Shown here: piece by piece, positions 43,693-54,700 of the stretch
How positions within the stretch are numbered: position 1 is the first letter of the stretch
Layout: every line of letters begins with the position of its first letter
Source of the DNA: Strongylocentrotus purpuratus
Taxonomy: Eukaryota > Echinodermata > Echinoidea > Camarodonta > Strongylocentrotidae
Direction: 5' to 3'
Assembly: GCF_000002235.5 (NCBI RefSeq)
Contig: NW_022145613.1
Span: 3,090,001 to 3,154,000, forward strand
DNA length: 64,000 nt
Made by a program: the position numbers and the translations under genes
Notes under the pieces: generated by a model
What the model was told of the DNA's origin: nothing
Seen by the model: only the letters and a program-made list of their open reading frames with translations
Databases searched by the model: none

Positions 43693-46600
43693 CTAAAAAC
43701 GAATAAAAATACAAATGAAGAGGCTCATGCTGTTAGTATATAAGAATCGTTGAGGTGAATCATTTACAGTTTACAAAACATTAAAACTAAAGATTGCATT
43801 CAAAAGTGCTTCTTAAGATAATGGCGATCAAAATCAAGAGCATTTTCTCCTACTTTAATTTTGTGACTCAATTTCTACTTGGAAAATCTACTGGCGACAA
43901 AAATGGCACTTCAGTACAGAAATGCAATATTTGACGGCCAAACAGAATTGGTTCAGAAGTGATACAAACTTGGTCGGCATTGTGCACACTTGTAAAATCG
44001 TGCCTGATTCTCCCCAAGGAGTGAAGAATGCCTACATGATTTGTGTGGGAGAGCCTTAATCCAACACTACCACCCTGTAGTATTTTCCACGATAACTGTG
44101 CTTTCATGACTTATAAGCCCAGAGTCTAGCACATAATTTTACAACAAATTAATAAAATTTGAACAATAATTTGGCATACAGCAGCATCCAAAACCTTTGT
44201 GCTGCACTAAAAAATTGCAATCTCCCTATACCAATTCACACAAAGCTTGATCACATTTATGAATCACTAATTAGGTGGTTATTCAAACATATCAAATTAT
44301 GAAAACAAAATTTTATATTTATATTCTCATTCTGTACGTTTAATACTCTATTTAAGTACCAAATTTCAACATTTTTGTTTGCTCCAATATCAGAGGGGTG
44401 AAATCTGACCTGAACTCTCAGGTTGTTAGATGGTCTAAATTAACCCTCTCTTTTGGGGGTTTCACGCTTAGAGACAAAGTGCAAGCATTAAAGGTATAGA
44501 ACAGTTTTGGAAACGCCCCCCTCTCAAAAAATGTAATGGAAGCTCTTTATTACCAATCATGTGAAAGAATATTTTGAATAATACGTGATGATACGAATTT
44601 TGCCCGGAAACCGCCTTCTAATTTATATATTTGGTAAATTATTATATCTATCTGGACCGAATAGACATCGCGCACATGTCGCGTAGTCCCATATACATCT
44701 TTCTATGTACAGTGCTTGTAACTTTACCAAGACTGGGCAAAATTTGTTATCATTTTGATGATTCCAGAACCTTGCAGTACACACCTATGCTAGATGATCA
44801 ACCTTTTCTGATCGATTCCACAACGTTTCTTTCACAATGCAATTGCATGACCAGAATTGGTCTTTACCTTACTTGATTATAATTTTGATCTGGGGTAAGA
44901 AGAGGGTGATGGTGTCTCACCTTATGAGCAGAGGCTTCTCCTTCCGGATCTAAGGCTTCGACAAACTCATTATAAGCCTCCTTCCAACCCCGCTCTCGAA
45001 TCAAGGTCCAGACGTGGCCCAAGACCTCCTTGAAGTCCTTCCAGGCTGGTGACTCAAAGAAATGGGCGAGAGCGTCCTTCACATAGATGGTCTCTCCTTC
45101 AGCAGTAGTCACGGATACGTTGTAGTATATGGCACAGCCCCAAGCAGTACAAACTAAAGCTCCTGCAAATGAGATGAAGGTTATCCAATTACGGTCTATG
45201 ACAGGGGTTCACAAACTTTTTCCTTAACGGTCCAGATGGGTATTAAATGAAAGTGAAAAGCCCCGCAAAACAATGGGCAAATCTAGTTTATCTAATCAAT
45301 TATTATTGTTACAAAAATTTCTCAAACTTAACATTTTAATAGAGTATCTCATGAAGAATAACTTCATGAATTTTCATATCTATGTCTCAAATGGTTTTTG
45401 AATAATCACTAATTAACTAGTCACATGGGTCGCGAAGTGACAATATTGCATTGTGAACAGTACATACAGGTAATGCATGGGGAAATGTTCATTTTGGCCA
45501 TGCACAGCGCAGGGATTTTTGACACTGTGCATTAACAATGGTACCCTTTGGTAACAATTATATAAATTTGGTATCAAAAGATAGGGAGCCGGGTGGATTC
45601 TGCCTTTGAGAAGCCCTGGGGGGTGTTTCACAAAGATCCTAAGTTGAACTTATCTCTAAGTTGGACTTAACAATTACGGAAAGCCGTTAGTATCCTTGAA
45701 AATATTTGTAAAAAAATTATTTAAAAAGGCATAAAATGATGATTCAAATCATTCATATTTTCTATTATCAAGGTGATTTCATGTTCTTGATGTGCAATTT
45801 ATGAAAAGTCTAAAAATCCTTGAATTTCTGCTTTTGAATGTATTTTATTTTAAGGCTACAAGTGGCTCTCCACAATTGTTAAGTCTAACTTAGGGATAAG
45901 TTCTACTTAGAATCTTTGTGAAACACCCTCCTGGTCTATGACAAGACCAACGGCTTATTTCACCACACTCTATTTCTAATGTAATGTTGTTTAATGCATT
46001 CTTATTTTATTGTTTTTTTAAGAAGTTGATTGAATTAAATTGAATTAATATCTTTATTTATACACCGTTAAAAAGCCCTAAATATAACGTTTTTCAATTC
46101 TACATTGCTTATAAATTGCTTTCAATGGCAATACTATAAAACCGATAACTTTACAAACTGATAATGACAGCTATTTTGGTAGCACAAAACTTTTGAAAAT
46201 AGCAAGTTTATACTTAGAATCAAATATTTCAATCTGATTTGAACAATTCATGGCATCAAAATTCTGTGAATCATCTTCTAATGAATTTATGTCACCAACC
46301 TACGACCTACATGTACCTGCTAATCCTAAGATGACTATTCTTTTACAGACACCATCTGTTTTCCATCTTTCTGGCGTCTGTCTGTAGGCAACACCCCTCC
46401 TGAAGACAATGGCACTGAATATCGACAGATAAACTATATTACTTGGGTCGGCATACAGAAGAATACCTGGAATGTATGCTCCAAGGAGAGCATATTTCAA
46501 AGGACCTTCCTCTCTGCCAATGTTCCCGACTAAATGTACTCCAAGCGCTACAGCGAATGGTGCAAGGAGAGGTCGCAAGATGGGGAGGGCGTCTGCAACA

Positions 46601-46926
46601 TCGTTCGGTACTGCACACGTTGCAAGATACCCAAAGAAAGCGCTGACAAACAGTTGACCTGCGAATCTGGATATACTGAAGGATGGGTAGTTTCGAGTTC
46701 TTAAGAGCTCAGTGTAGTACTTGACATATGACGATTCATCATTAGCTGTATCGACGTAACGACCGATACAGAAGAGATCTCGGAGCCATCCAAGACCAAA
46801 GAATCCACCTAACGTACACCACCACACAAATGCATGTCTGTCTCTCCCGAGGTAGAAATGATGTAGGCCAAACCATCCTCCTGTCATCCATAAGAAATAG
46901 GCGATACTTCTCTTCTTCTCCATCAT
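43468..46926 (-). CDS. DNAJC22: DNAJC22 / Wurst orthologue (complete, 3 exons)
   Basis: This is a membrane J-domain co-chaperone. Drosophila Wurst binds clathrin and Hsc70 and is needed for clathrin-mediated endocytosis. Exons are 46317-46926, 44921-45162 and 43468-43692, all GT/AG and in phase. They total 1077 nt, 358 aa, close to the vertebrate ~341. Residues 10-45 (GGWFGLHHFYLGRDRHAFVW, then GGFFGLGWLRDLF) are the conserved TM2-like start. Several hydrophobic segments follow (residues about 85-220). The C-terminal J domain has KWHPDKHKG with HPD at about 309-311. A J domain at the C terminus after membrane spans is diagnostic of this family. The first of two adjacent Met codons is used here as the start. 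Confidence 0.95.
44488..44871. mobile_element. TTAA-flanked MITE family 2, copy 2, in DNAJC22 intron 2
   Basis: It starts TTAAAGGTATAGAACAG and ends TTGGTCTTTACCTTA, collinear with 19287-19683. The right border is decayed. It ends only about 50 bp from the DNAJC22 exon 2 splice donor at 44920. Confidence 0.8.
44921..45162 (-). CDS. DNAJC22: DNAJC22 exon 2: last membrane span and helical linker
   Basis: It codes GALVCTAWGCAIYYNVSVTT then a helical, acidic linker ending EGEASAHK. The acceptor is tttgcag and the donor GTGAGA. Confidence 0.93.
45615..45934. mobile_element. CCTGGGGGGTGTTTCAC MITE, copy 1, in DNAJC22 intron 1
   Basis: The long inverted ends begin CCTGGGGGGTGTTTCACAAA and include AAGTTGAACTTA...AAGTTGGACTTAACAATT. 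The right end is the inverse with a few changes. The ends could pair over about 55 bp. It is collinear with 61625-61951. Confidence 0.82.
46317..46926 (-). CDS. DNAJC22: DNAJC22 exon 1: TM2-like and membrane region
   Basis: It codes MMEKKRSIAYFLWMTGGWFG through VILGLA. The donor GTACAT follows GCAG. A CTGCAG just upstream of the start (46939-46944) could be the acceptor of a 5' UTR exon. Confidence 0.94.
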
Positions 46927-47425
46927 ATGGCTTGTCTTCTGCAGGCAAACTCACAAAGTTATGATGATGGGTAGCTCATACTCACATGGAACGAACTGAG
47001 CTCTATGTGGCTGATCTAGGATGTCACCCAGATAGATTTGTACTTTATCTGTATGATATAGGGGAATTATAAGGGGAATTGTTGTTATGAATGCTTATGG
47101 CGGTATTCATTCGCTTACTGATTATCACTGTTATACATGTAGTCATGCACTTTAAAAAGTCTTAACAGTTGGAGTCTCTATTATTTCATCCTCTCATCCA
47201 ATCAAATCAGACACAATCAATTCTGTCTCCTGTAATTGACAAATGGGGAGAAAAGAAAGCTCCTAACCTCATCTCATCATGGCTGGCAAAAAATGTAATA
47301 AAATTAATGCTGGTTTAATTTAAATCATCAAATGAAACCAAGGCACAGATTGAATTAAAACTTTATCTTCTTCTTCTTCTTCTTCCAGTTAAGTGCTGCT
47401 TCAAGGTGATGAAGATAATCGCACT

Positions 47426-47781
47426 GACCTCTAGATATAATTCACAATGCCAATTTATATTTATGTGTCTATAGTTTATCATGAAAATTATTTTGTACAA
47501 GCTTGCAGTTTTTAAATTTTATGCACTTCATAATCTTGGTTCCAGAGTTTGATCAGTGGTGCATATCCAACATTGCAAAATTCATGGATAGTCAGTTTAT
47601 ATATATTTTTTATGAATAAAATGTCAGAAATCCTGCACCACTGATCAAACTCTGGAACCAAGATTACGAAGTGCATAAAATTAAAAAACTGCAAGCTTGT
47701 TCAAAATAATTTTCATGATAAACTAGAGTAGAGTCTAGACACATAAATATAAATTGGCATTGTGAATTATATCTAGAGGTC
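47426..47781. mobile_element. Foldback element, ~140-bp arms
   Basis: The left arm 47426-47563 begins GACCTCTAGATATAATTCAC, and the right arm 47634-47781 is its near-identical inverse. The right arm carries an extra ~12 bp (GACTCTACTCTA-like). The loop is about 70 bp. No coding is seen. It is either a recent inverted duplication or a snapback MITE. Confidence 0.88.
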
Positions 47782-48112
47782 TACCCCATTTCATTTGTCT
47801 TTCTTTGTTCTTTGTTCTTTTCTTTTTGTCAACTTACTTTCACAAATATACAGAGCATTGTACTGGCATTCAATGCATTGTATTGCAAAAATTTCACAGC
47901 ATTTTAATTTCACGAATCCTCTAGAAATTCAGTGTCATGTACACATATACATGTATTTCTGGATTTACAGTATTGCATTTCCTCATACATGTTTATCCTG
48001 TCTTTCATGTCAGTTTTCCCACTAATCAAAACGAATGAGAAAAAAATCTGAACATTCTCAGGAAAAGTGCCTCATAAGAACAAAGCGGAAATCCCCACTT
48101 GAGAAAATGATG

Positions 48113-48155
48113 ATCACTAACACAGAGTTAACACTGTTAACTCTGTGTTAGTGAT
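48113..48155. repeat. 43-bp palindrome (21-bp perfect arms, 1-bp centre)
   Basis: The left arm ATCACTAACACAGAGTTAAC(A) is mirrored exactly by (T)GTTAACTCTGTGTTAGTGAT around one C. There is no mismatch. Confidence 0.95.
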
Positions 48156-48429
48156 TATCTGTTGCTGGTCACAAGCAGTTAGTGTTTATTTTAGTTTTTC
48201 TTGAAAAAAGGTGATATTTTCGTTCAGATATTTTAGTTCTGAAGCTCTTTTAGCACTTTCCAGCCGAACCATAGACTTACAATACAGGTTACAATGACAA
48301 CTGCACTGTGGTGAATTCCTCTGCAAACTTCAACCATGAACTAAAAATTATGGTCAACCCTAACCCAACCTTAAAACTAACTCCAACTATAACCCTGACC
48401 GGCTGACCCCCCATAGGAAAGTGAAAAGT

Positions 48430-49010
48430 ATGCCGCAGACCTGCCGCAGACCTGCCGCAGATCTGCAGCAGACCTGCCGCAGACTTTTAGTCTGCGGCAA
48501 AGAGTATGCCGAAGTATGCGGCAGAACGAAATTTTGCTGCAGACTTGCCGCATACCAGTATGCCACAGGAACAGTCTGCGGCAGATCTGCGGCAGGATGA
48601 AATTTTGCTGCAGACTTGCCGCATACTAGTATGCCACAGGAACAGTCTGCGGCAGATCTGCGGCAGGATGAAATTTTGCTGCAGACTTGCCGCATTCTAG
48701 TATGCCACAGGAACAGTCTGCGGCAGATCTGCGGCAGGATGAAACTTTGCTCCAGACTTGCCGCATACTAGTATGCCACAGGAACAGTCTGCGGCAGATC
48801 TGCGGCAGGATGAAATTTTGCTGCAGACTTGCCGCATACTAGTATGCCACAGGAACAGTCTGCGGCAGGATGAAACTTTGCCGCATACTAGTATGCCACA
48901 GGAACAGTCTGCGGCAGATCTGCGGCAGGGCGAAACTTTGCTCCAGACTTGCCACATACCAGTACGCCACAGGAACAGTCTGCGGCAGGTCTGCCACAGG
49001 AAATCCCATT
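48430..49010. repeat. CTGCGGCAG array A, 71-bp units
   Basis: A marker AGGAACAGTCTGCGG recurs at 48567, 48638, 48709, 48780, 48851, 48900 and 48971. The period is 71, with one short 49-bp unit. Most units hold CTGCGGCAGATCTGCGGCAG and the 14-bp palindrome GCATACTAGTATGC. Frames are open because the period has few stops. I see no sign of a real protein. Confidence 0.93.
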
Positions 49011-49524
49011 AAAGTCTAATAGGGCCAATTGAAACCAATCATCTCATGCATATTCATTATTACTTTACACGTGTGACAGAAAAATACATTTATCATGATT
49101 TGTTAAGCAAATTAAGACAATGCACATCATTTTTGTGATTTCTATTTTCCTTTTGCCATTATTAACCAATAGATTATTTTGTCTGATCATGTTACAATTA
49201 CATTCACGTTTAAGCAATAGATATATTGATTGCTAACCAAGAAACTATGATTACTAACCAAGAAACAATATACATATTTAGTATATATATGTGTACGAGC
49301 CTGTGTCACTTTAAATGTTACTCTTGAATACACTTCAAATGATCAATGTGATGAAGTTAATACAATTGAGAATAGAATATACCTAATTGGTAATATATAT
49401 ATATATATATTGGTATTACCTAATTGGTAATATTGATATTGCCAATATCGATTATGAAGTATCAATCAGTTTATCACTGGTTCTTCTACATGCATACTTT
49501 ATTGCCATGTACTGGATATGAAAG

Positions 49525-50010
49525 AGTATGCGGCAGGTCTGCAGCAGGTCTATATGAGATATGAATATTCATGACGAAGAGTCTGCGGCAGGTCTGCAGC
49601 AAGTCTGCGGCAGACCTGCCGCAGACTCTTCATCATACTGAAAGATTATGCGGCAAGTCTGCAGCAAGTCTGCGGCAGACCTGCCGCAGACTCTTCATCA
49701 TACTGAAAGAGTATGCGGCAAGTCTGCGGCAGACCTGCCGCAGACTCTTCATCATACTGAAAGAGTATGCGGCAGGTCTGCAGCAAGTCTGTGGCAGACC
49801 TGCCGCAGACTCTTCATCATACTAAAAGAGTATGCGGCAAGTCTGCAGCAAGTCTGCGGCAGACCTGCCGCAGACTCTTCATCATACTGAAAGAGTATGC
49901 AGCAAGTCTGCGGCAAGTCTGCGGCAAAACTAATTTGCATGTGAAAAAGATGACTGTCTGCGGCAGGTCTGCTGCAGATCTGCGGCAAGTCTGCCGCAGG
50001 AGTATGCGGC
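49525..50010. repeat. CTGCGGCAG array B, 54/65-bp units
   Basis: ACTCTTCATCATACTGAAAG-type markers recur at 49625, 49690, 49744, 49809 and 49874. Each unit carries AGTCTGCGGCAG-AC-CTGCCGCAGACT, a perfect 12-bp inverted repeat with a 2-bp spacer. It shares its core with array A but not its spacers. Confidence 0.92.
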
Positions 50011-51662
50011 AGGCTCATTTCTTTCCTGTACCTTACACAAAACAAAGCCCAGAGCAAATGTCACCCAGACAAGTGTTGGCCCATGCATCCTAATCACCCT
50101 CCACTCGACCGGTCCTCCTCTATTTACAAGACGACAACAAATGCTTACATGTATCTAGAGTGTGTAGAGACCTGTGTGAATATATCAAGCCAATTAGCAT
50201 AATTTGCTGAGATGTAGGTAAACACAGTCAGAGTGAAGTATACCCAAACAACATCTTCAACCACTCACTGTTTGAGTAGCTCTTCATCTCTACATACAGG
50301 TCCTTCCCCAAACCATCTCAACCAAGTTCTTTCATCACTTAGCTGCGATGGGTGAACTCAAGGACAACTTCAGGCCATTCGTTAGTAGTGAACTATATCA
50401 TCAGCTGAGTACCAGAAAGGCACTTACTCTTAGGATTTACATAACGTTAATGCCCTTCTGGCTCTCAAAAAAGACAATGTGCAAGCCACACATGGGACAC
50501 ACATTCTCTGACAAAAATAAGGGTGCATGTTGCACAAGTGGTTGGTTACAATTGTATTTTAAGTATTTTCGATTTAGCAGTTCACCACTTGGATGATACG
50601 CTAGTAATGTACATGTACAAGAAAAACTTAATGTGCTTCTTTGGTCTTGGATGATATCTGAACTTAACAAGGGATATGAAATCTAAGATGGGAGTTGCTG
50701 CTACCTCGTTTGGTGCTCAACAATAAGGGATAGAGCAACGTCGATCTGGCGCTGCTCAGTGGCTGCCGGGCTCACGATCAATTGGGCAAAAAGAATTTCC
50801 ATTTTCGGTTTTACTTAATAAAATTTGGAGTGGACTTTAAAATTATTTATTATTATTAAAAACATCTATGGGCCAGTAGGCAAAAGTAGTACAAGTTGCC
50901 AGTTGTACAATAGCATTTTGAGTATTTTTATGATTTGGCACACAGTTTAGTCCCTTACTTACTGTACACCTAGACAAACAAGTTAATCTGTGAAGGGCTA
51001 CACACCTAGATTATAAATGCACGTGCAAGTACTATACAGAACTATCACTTAACCTCAGAATCACATTTTTTGTTTACAATGTGGAAGTAATTTAGATAAG
51101 AATTTAGACTTTTCTCCGATCAAAAATTAAAAACACAATTTTGTCGGGATAGAAATTCAGTGTACGGGTGTATGCATATCATTCCAAATAATATGATAAG
51201 TACATTTTCTGGTCACAAGCCAATATGGACTTTGAACAATTATAACATCATAAAGAGATATCTCCAGATAGATTTTTTTATTCTTGTCAACAAAATCAAA
51301 AGAAGCTTGTTGGTACACGCATGTCGGCTGCAACTACAATGTATACAAAATATGATACACTATAAACACATATTACTTCCTTTCATCACTTCGTATGATA
51401 CAAATATTAGCATTAGCTAAACTGCTACTTCTCAATGTATTTTTTTCTTCACTTATCATTAGTCTCATTTATTACATATATATATATATTTAAAAAAATC
51501 ATAACAATTAAAACATAGTTAGGAAGAATTCTGATGGTGTGTCAAGAGCTGATAAAAATGCAGGATAAATTAAAGAAATGGATGTAGTCACAAGCAAACA
51601 CAGAGGATGAAAGATGTGGGGGAGGCAAGAAAATGTTGCCAATCAATAATGACAGGATACTA

Positions 51663-51755
51663 TTAAAATTTGATAAGCTCATGTAATACAATGCCAGTAT
51701 CCGCCACTCGGTCCCTCAAGGAACTTTGTAGTGAAATTACATGTATCTTTAAATT
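51663..51755 (-). CDS. Unnamed gene, last exon
   Basis: A strong acceptor (ttttccttcag) is followed in phase 0 by 30 codons and TAA: NLKIHVISLQSSLRDRVADT, then GIVLHELIKF. The amphipathic pattern continues the helix of the previous exon. Confidence 0.75.
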   Translation of the reverse strand, partial: NLKIHVISLQSSLRDRVADTGIVLHELIKF

Positions 51756-54700
51756 CTGAAGGAAAACATTAGAATGGAAGACAAAACCACTGGAAAAGGT
51801 TTTATGAAGATTAGAAAGCTTAAATGTCTAAAGAAAAGGGAAAAATCAAAGTCATTTCTGGACAGCCAAATCCCTCCCTTAGGCAAGTTGAGGGAAATTT
51901 GAAAGAGAAAATCCACTCTGTATTAGTAAAAGAGCTAATAATAACAAAGAACTGTAGTGCATGAATCGACTGCTAGTACCCACCCCAACCCCAACCCCAC
52001 CCGACTTTAAATAATGAATGTGCCCAAACTACTTAACAATGTATGGTAATGAATAAGATGAAACAAGATGAGAGCTTGTGAAAGGGGGAGAAATATTACA
52101 AAAATGAAAGGAAAAAGCCTCAAGTTGTCATGTCAGTCGATAGTGTGTATGACAACCAGACTAGTACCATGTTTGCATAATTTTGATGGGTGCAGTATTT
52201 CCTTTCATCAAGTTCACGAATAAATGCATTAGGTACAGAGTGAACAATAGTGTCTGAAGCATCCTGGGAGAGTACATGTAGTTTATGCTTTCATGTAGTA
52301 ATACAGGACATACCGTACACTTTTACAACAGGGGTACAAAGTGCACAGGAAAAGTAACAATATAGTTGAGAGCCGCCCAAAGAGCAGGCATAGGGCATGG
52401 ATACTTTGAAATTACTATAATCACTGTACATCTCTGTACATTGTAGGTTCGGTATAAAAAGCAATGAAAATGCCTGGCTAAGGTCTACCAGTATGTAAAC
52501 AAAATACCACATTGCATGTAGTGTACATTGTAGGAGCCGCTAGATGAAATGAACTAATGAACAAATTTAGAATACTTGGAACATACATGTGTATGCAGTT
52601 AAACCCAAAGCTGTCATAGGCAGCTAATCATGGGGAAATAAGCAAAAAAATGCGCAGATTATAGAAAAGTACAGTAACTGGAATGTGAAGTTTCCTCAAA
52701 ACAAACACATTTCATGTTTTCATATTAGACAGTGGTATAATTTATATACTGTAATGACACGTTCTTCCTTTTTGTAGATGTTTTCCCACATCTATGTTAT
52801 TGTTGTTGTTGTTGTAGATACATTTAGTCTATTTTCATATTGTGTAAATTATATTTTGTGTGTGTTCATTGCCTATTATTATGAGTACATTGATTATTCT
52901 GATTGTATGTTTTATCTTGGCTTGGATCCCTTTGAAAAAGAGCAATACATCCCATAGGTTGATAAATAAATAAATAAAAAAATAGCCATAGCCTAATAAA
53001 AGAGGCAGAATAAATCAATTTTGGGGATATACAGTTATACATGTTACCCAGTAGGCCATTGATCTATTTTATCTAGTTGAAAGCTACTGCAATCATGAGT
53101 GAAGGAAGAAAAACAAGGCAGAAACCCATATTAATTCATGAAAATTGCAAACAAGCAGGGTAGGCAGTTCCCTGTAATACCTCAGTCACACATACCGCCA
53201 AACCGACCGATTCTCAGCCAGTCTAGGTATTAAACTATTTCATTCGGTCTGATGTTGGTCTGGTTTCGGTCTCCTTGGTGTGAATAGGGTCTAACTAGTG
53301 ATATCTCAACAGGTTTATTCATTCAAATGGAGCCCAAATTAGCAGTGTAAAAGCATAGCAAATATAGTCTTTGATTAAAGGAAGCAATATCATTTGCTGA
53401 TGGCAAAACCAGTACACATCACATTAGTGCACAAATGAAATAACAATTAAAATAAGACAAGACTTACCTCACTGATCCTTCGTAAACTTGATGCAAACAT
53501 TCCCTGGCATTTAGCAACTTCATCTTTGGTTGGGATCCCCTCTCTTCTCTCAATCACCACCATGTTCTCTGTAACGTAGCAAACAAAGCAAACAAAAATG
53601 CTACAACGTCTTGTGCTCGATCCTTAGGATTCCAAAGAGGAAACCCAAAAGTCTGGAGTAAGTTTTGTTTGTAAACTGTGGAACAAGAGTTAATGATGAA
53701 CTTTTCTAAACAGAACGAGGAACTAATCTCAAATGAAGTAAAGGCCTTAACCAAAACCTTGGGCATTCTACGAGAGAAAATTCTATTTTCGACAGGATGC
53801 ATCAAGTTATAGACATTACACTGCAACATTCCGTTACATCAACATGACTGAGGAAAGGTTACTGGCTCAAGTTTTTTTTGTTCCAAGAATAATTGGGTAT
53901 TTTGCTTTCTATGATTCATGTTGATGACTCCATGTAAAACCATATTTCCAGGCAATGGGAGAGGAACAAACGTGTTGTTGGTTGAAAGCCAAGCAAGTTT
54001 TCAAGACTCGTACATGTACATGTACATATCCAGGAGAATCATCCATTTGAGTGAAAACAATATATTGTTTACCTCAAAACTCTAGCAAATATTTGAATGG
54101 TTAACCAATGGCCTTCATGTACGGATCAATTGTAAGTTTTCATCTGGGCCACTTCAGCGATGTTTAAAAAATTAACAAAATACAATTGTTTACTTCTCAT
54201 TAATGATTTTAAAAAATTGTGCTAACGTGCTGCATTCTTTTCCACTTCTTGCTATTACACATAACATTAAAACAGGATCATGTATTGCAGTCTTTAACCT
54301 ACTAATAAAAGAAAACCTACAACTGGAGTAACAGTTAGTTGCAACTCATTATATTTTATTATTAACATGTCTTCAATGAGCCAATTGTTTGTTGTACTTT
54401 CACAGGTCTATGATGTACAGTACAGGGATAAATAGCTAACTGTTGTACTATGTAGCACAGAAGTGATTGAATCGAATGCAAGTGTTCAAACATGAACTAT
54501 CTTGTCTTATCATTTATCAAATACTTACCCTGACCCCGTCTTGGCGGTCTTGGACCAGCAGATGGTCTTTGGGGACTAGGTCTAGCAGGCGGTGGAGGTA
54601 CTATTTGGTTCCTGCCATCTGTAGGGCAATAGAGTGACTGAGGTCTTTGGACTTGACTCCTTCGATTCTCCCGTGACTGGACTCCCGATTTGCTGCCAGG

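Larger units (their letters stand above)
46927..51662. other. Intergenic between DNAJC22 and the unnamed gene
   Basis: The stretch holds the foldback element, the 43-bp palindrome, the two CTGCGGCAG arrays, an (AT)n block at 49396-49410 and a diverged hairpin repeat at 50401-50466. No gene is supported. Confidence 0.65.

Noticed and set aside
48387-50093. Repeated peptide frames such as RQVCSKISS and AADLPQT
   Set aside because: Frames are open on both strands because the repeat unit lacks stops. No start or splice context suggests a real protein.
50694-50793. Minus-strand 33-codon frame MEILFAQLIVSPAATEQRQI... ending in a stop
   Set aside because: It reads like protein but has no acceptor. 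The following GTTGAGCACCAAACGAGGTAG text looks like a dispersed repeat, so I do not call it a gene.
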